A DNA stretch of 64,000 bases from assembly GCA_035606355.1 (NCBI GenBank), contig DATNFO010000039.1:62001-126000 (forward strand), written 5' to 3'. This stretch comes from Sulfopaludibacter sp035606355 (GTDB lineage: Bacteria; Acidobacteriota; Terriglobia; Bryobacterales; Bryobacteraceae). The notes under the pieces were generated by a model. It did no database searches. It was not told the origin of the DNA and saw only the letters and a program-made list of their open reading frames with translations. This document shows, in pieces, positions 63,290 through 64,000 of the stretch. Position numbers and translations under genes: made by a program. How positions within the stretch are numbered: the stretch's first letter is position 1; each line of letters begins with the position of its first letter.

Positions 63290-63705
63290 GCTCCCTGTTT
63301 CCGTATCCCCGGCACCGTTTACCGCTCCCTTACGGGTCGGTGAAAAGCTCGAATTGTTTTCTTGACGCATTCAAACGCACTCGAATCCCCGGCACCTTTT
63401 ACCGCTCCCTTACGGTCACGGCTCCGTATGTGGTTGATGCTGCTAGCGGAGCCGCGACCGTTAGGAAGCGGTAAAAGGTGCATCGAAAGGCGATTGGAGT
63501 GCGACGAGAACAGCAGCCGGATTTCTCCACAAGCCCGTTAGGAAGCGGTAAAAGGTGTATCGAAAGGCGAATGAATCGCGACGAGAACGGCAGCCGGATT
63601 TTTTCACGAGCCCGTCAGGAAGCGGTAAAACGTGCATCGAAAGGCGAATGAATCGCGACGACAGCGACAGCCGGATTTCTCCACAAACCCGTCGAAAGCC
63701 GAACC
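63290..63705. repeat. Long-hairpin intergenic element D with 77-bp tandem units
   Basis: The region 63262-63833 has no gene. It holds a hairpin with 30-nt arms (63398-63427 and 63446-63475) and loop ending TTGATGCTGCTA. To its right are three tandem units of exactly 77 bp beginning at 63468, 63545 and 63622 (GCGGTAAAA, ATCGAAAGGCGA, CAGCCGGATTT). To its left lies a half-unit from 63326. From 63706 to 63833 no structure is evident. Confidence 0.85.
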
Positions 63706-63833
63706 ACAGCCCTAGCCATAAAGAGCTACTATCACCTGCCCCTGCTGCGTCATCCCTATCTGTAGTCGCTCCAGTATCATAGAGCTATAGCAGACCTGTC
63801 AGCGCCGCCGTAGCCGCTGCACCTTTTACCAGC

Positions 63834-64000
63834 ATGTGGATAGTCCGACTCGCCCTTAGGCGTCCTTATACTTTCGTTGTCATGGCCGTGCTCATCGCCA
63901 TTCTCGGCGTGAGCGCCATCGTGTCGATGCCCGTCGACATTTTCCCCTACATCGATATCCCCGTCGTCAGCATCGTCTGGAACTACGGCGGCCTCAACCC
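63834..64000 (+). CDS. RND efflux transporter permease (N-terminus only)
   Basis: From ATG 63834 the frame stays open to the window edge and reads WIVRLALRRPYTFVVMAVL, then ILGVSAIVSMPVDIFPYIDI. This is the first TM and start of the porter domain of AcrB/MdtB-type RND pumps (family pattern LRRP, then MPVDIFP). Proton-driven export of small molecules is expected. Only 55 residues are visible. Confidence 0.93.
   Translation, partial: MWIVRLALRRPYTFVVMAVLIAILGVSAIVSMPVDIFPYIDIPVVSIVWNYGGLN

Noticed and set aside
62989..63315. 108-codon minus-strand ORF over the degraded gene
   Set aside because: The plus-strand frame has better helical, charged composition and the minus frame runs into the repeat region.
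63468..63698. CRISPR array
   Set aside because: The 77-bp units are contiguous tandem repeats without unique spacers, and no cas gene is present.

Overview
The window is about 64 kb of GC-rich, densely packed bacterial chromosome. Its family content points to an Acidobacteriota member of the Solibacter/Bryobacter type. The markers are three TIGR03435 domains, a secreted TIGR03437/SBBP-repeat protein, two long orphan ABC permeases of the acidobacterial ADOP kind, three PadR regulators heading small operons, an Oar-like TonB-type outer-membrane protein and several Tat-exported glycoside hydrolases. This is inferred from gene families only; no rRNA or tRNA gene is visible.

Layout. 1-3847 (-): two MacB/FtsX-type permeases followed by the start of an ABC-F ATPase whose C-terminus lies outside the window. 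3891-6495 (+): a small membrane protein, a GH28-like pectin hydrolase and a small anchored protein. 6505-11828 (-): a TIGR03435 protein, then a coupled GT2 / methyltransferase / RNase III set and two TPR-type secreted proteins. 11936-18787: an M28 peptidase coupled to an Oar-like outer-membrane protein, divergent from a DUF885 protein. 19009-24792 (-): an HTTM membrane pair, an Hsp15-like S4 protein that appears to start at CTG, and metH. 24902-30593: a GH2 enzyme convergent with a PadR-led operon of two Wzz-like proteins, with a diverged tandem duplication at the junction. 30788-33254 (-): ArsR / NIPSNAP / protoglobin, then a LysR regulator divergent from gltB-gltD (33416-39251, +). 39221-44807: a PEP-CTERM protein, two small secreted or anchored proteins, and divergent M1 and M61 peptidases. 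45142-51687 (-): an ADOP permease, a TIGR03437 protein and a leucine-rich-repeat protein. 51937-58224: a BlaI/M56 pair in which the M56 protein carries a TIGR03435 sensor-like domain, a GH127 enzyme, and a PadR / EF-hand / TIGR03435 operon. 58544-64000: two VOC proteins, a PadR-ADOP pair, a small ABM-like protein, a degraded ORF and the first codons of an RND efflux pump.

How it works together. The enzymes suggest a soil heterotroph that degrades plant polysaccharide (GH28, GH2, GH127) and peptides (M28, M1, M61, DUF885), with nitrogen assimilation through GltBD and methionine synthesis through cobalamin-dependent MetH. Many small operons are headed by their own repressor (PadR, BlaI, ArsR), with palindromic sites over the promoter and often almost no 5' leader.

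The most unusual non-coding content is a family of about 300-400 bp intergenic elements (20580-20850, 44818-45120, 58228-58520, 63290-63705). Each is built around a 30-nt-arm hairpin. In three of them the loop carries the same 12-nt core, and in one of these the loop is inverted relative to its flanks. A second family of short multi-hairpin elements (5950, 11886, 30655, 41278) has stems that differ in sequence but stay paired.
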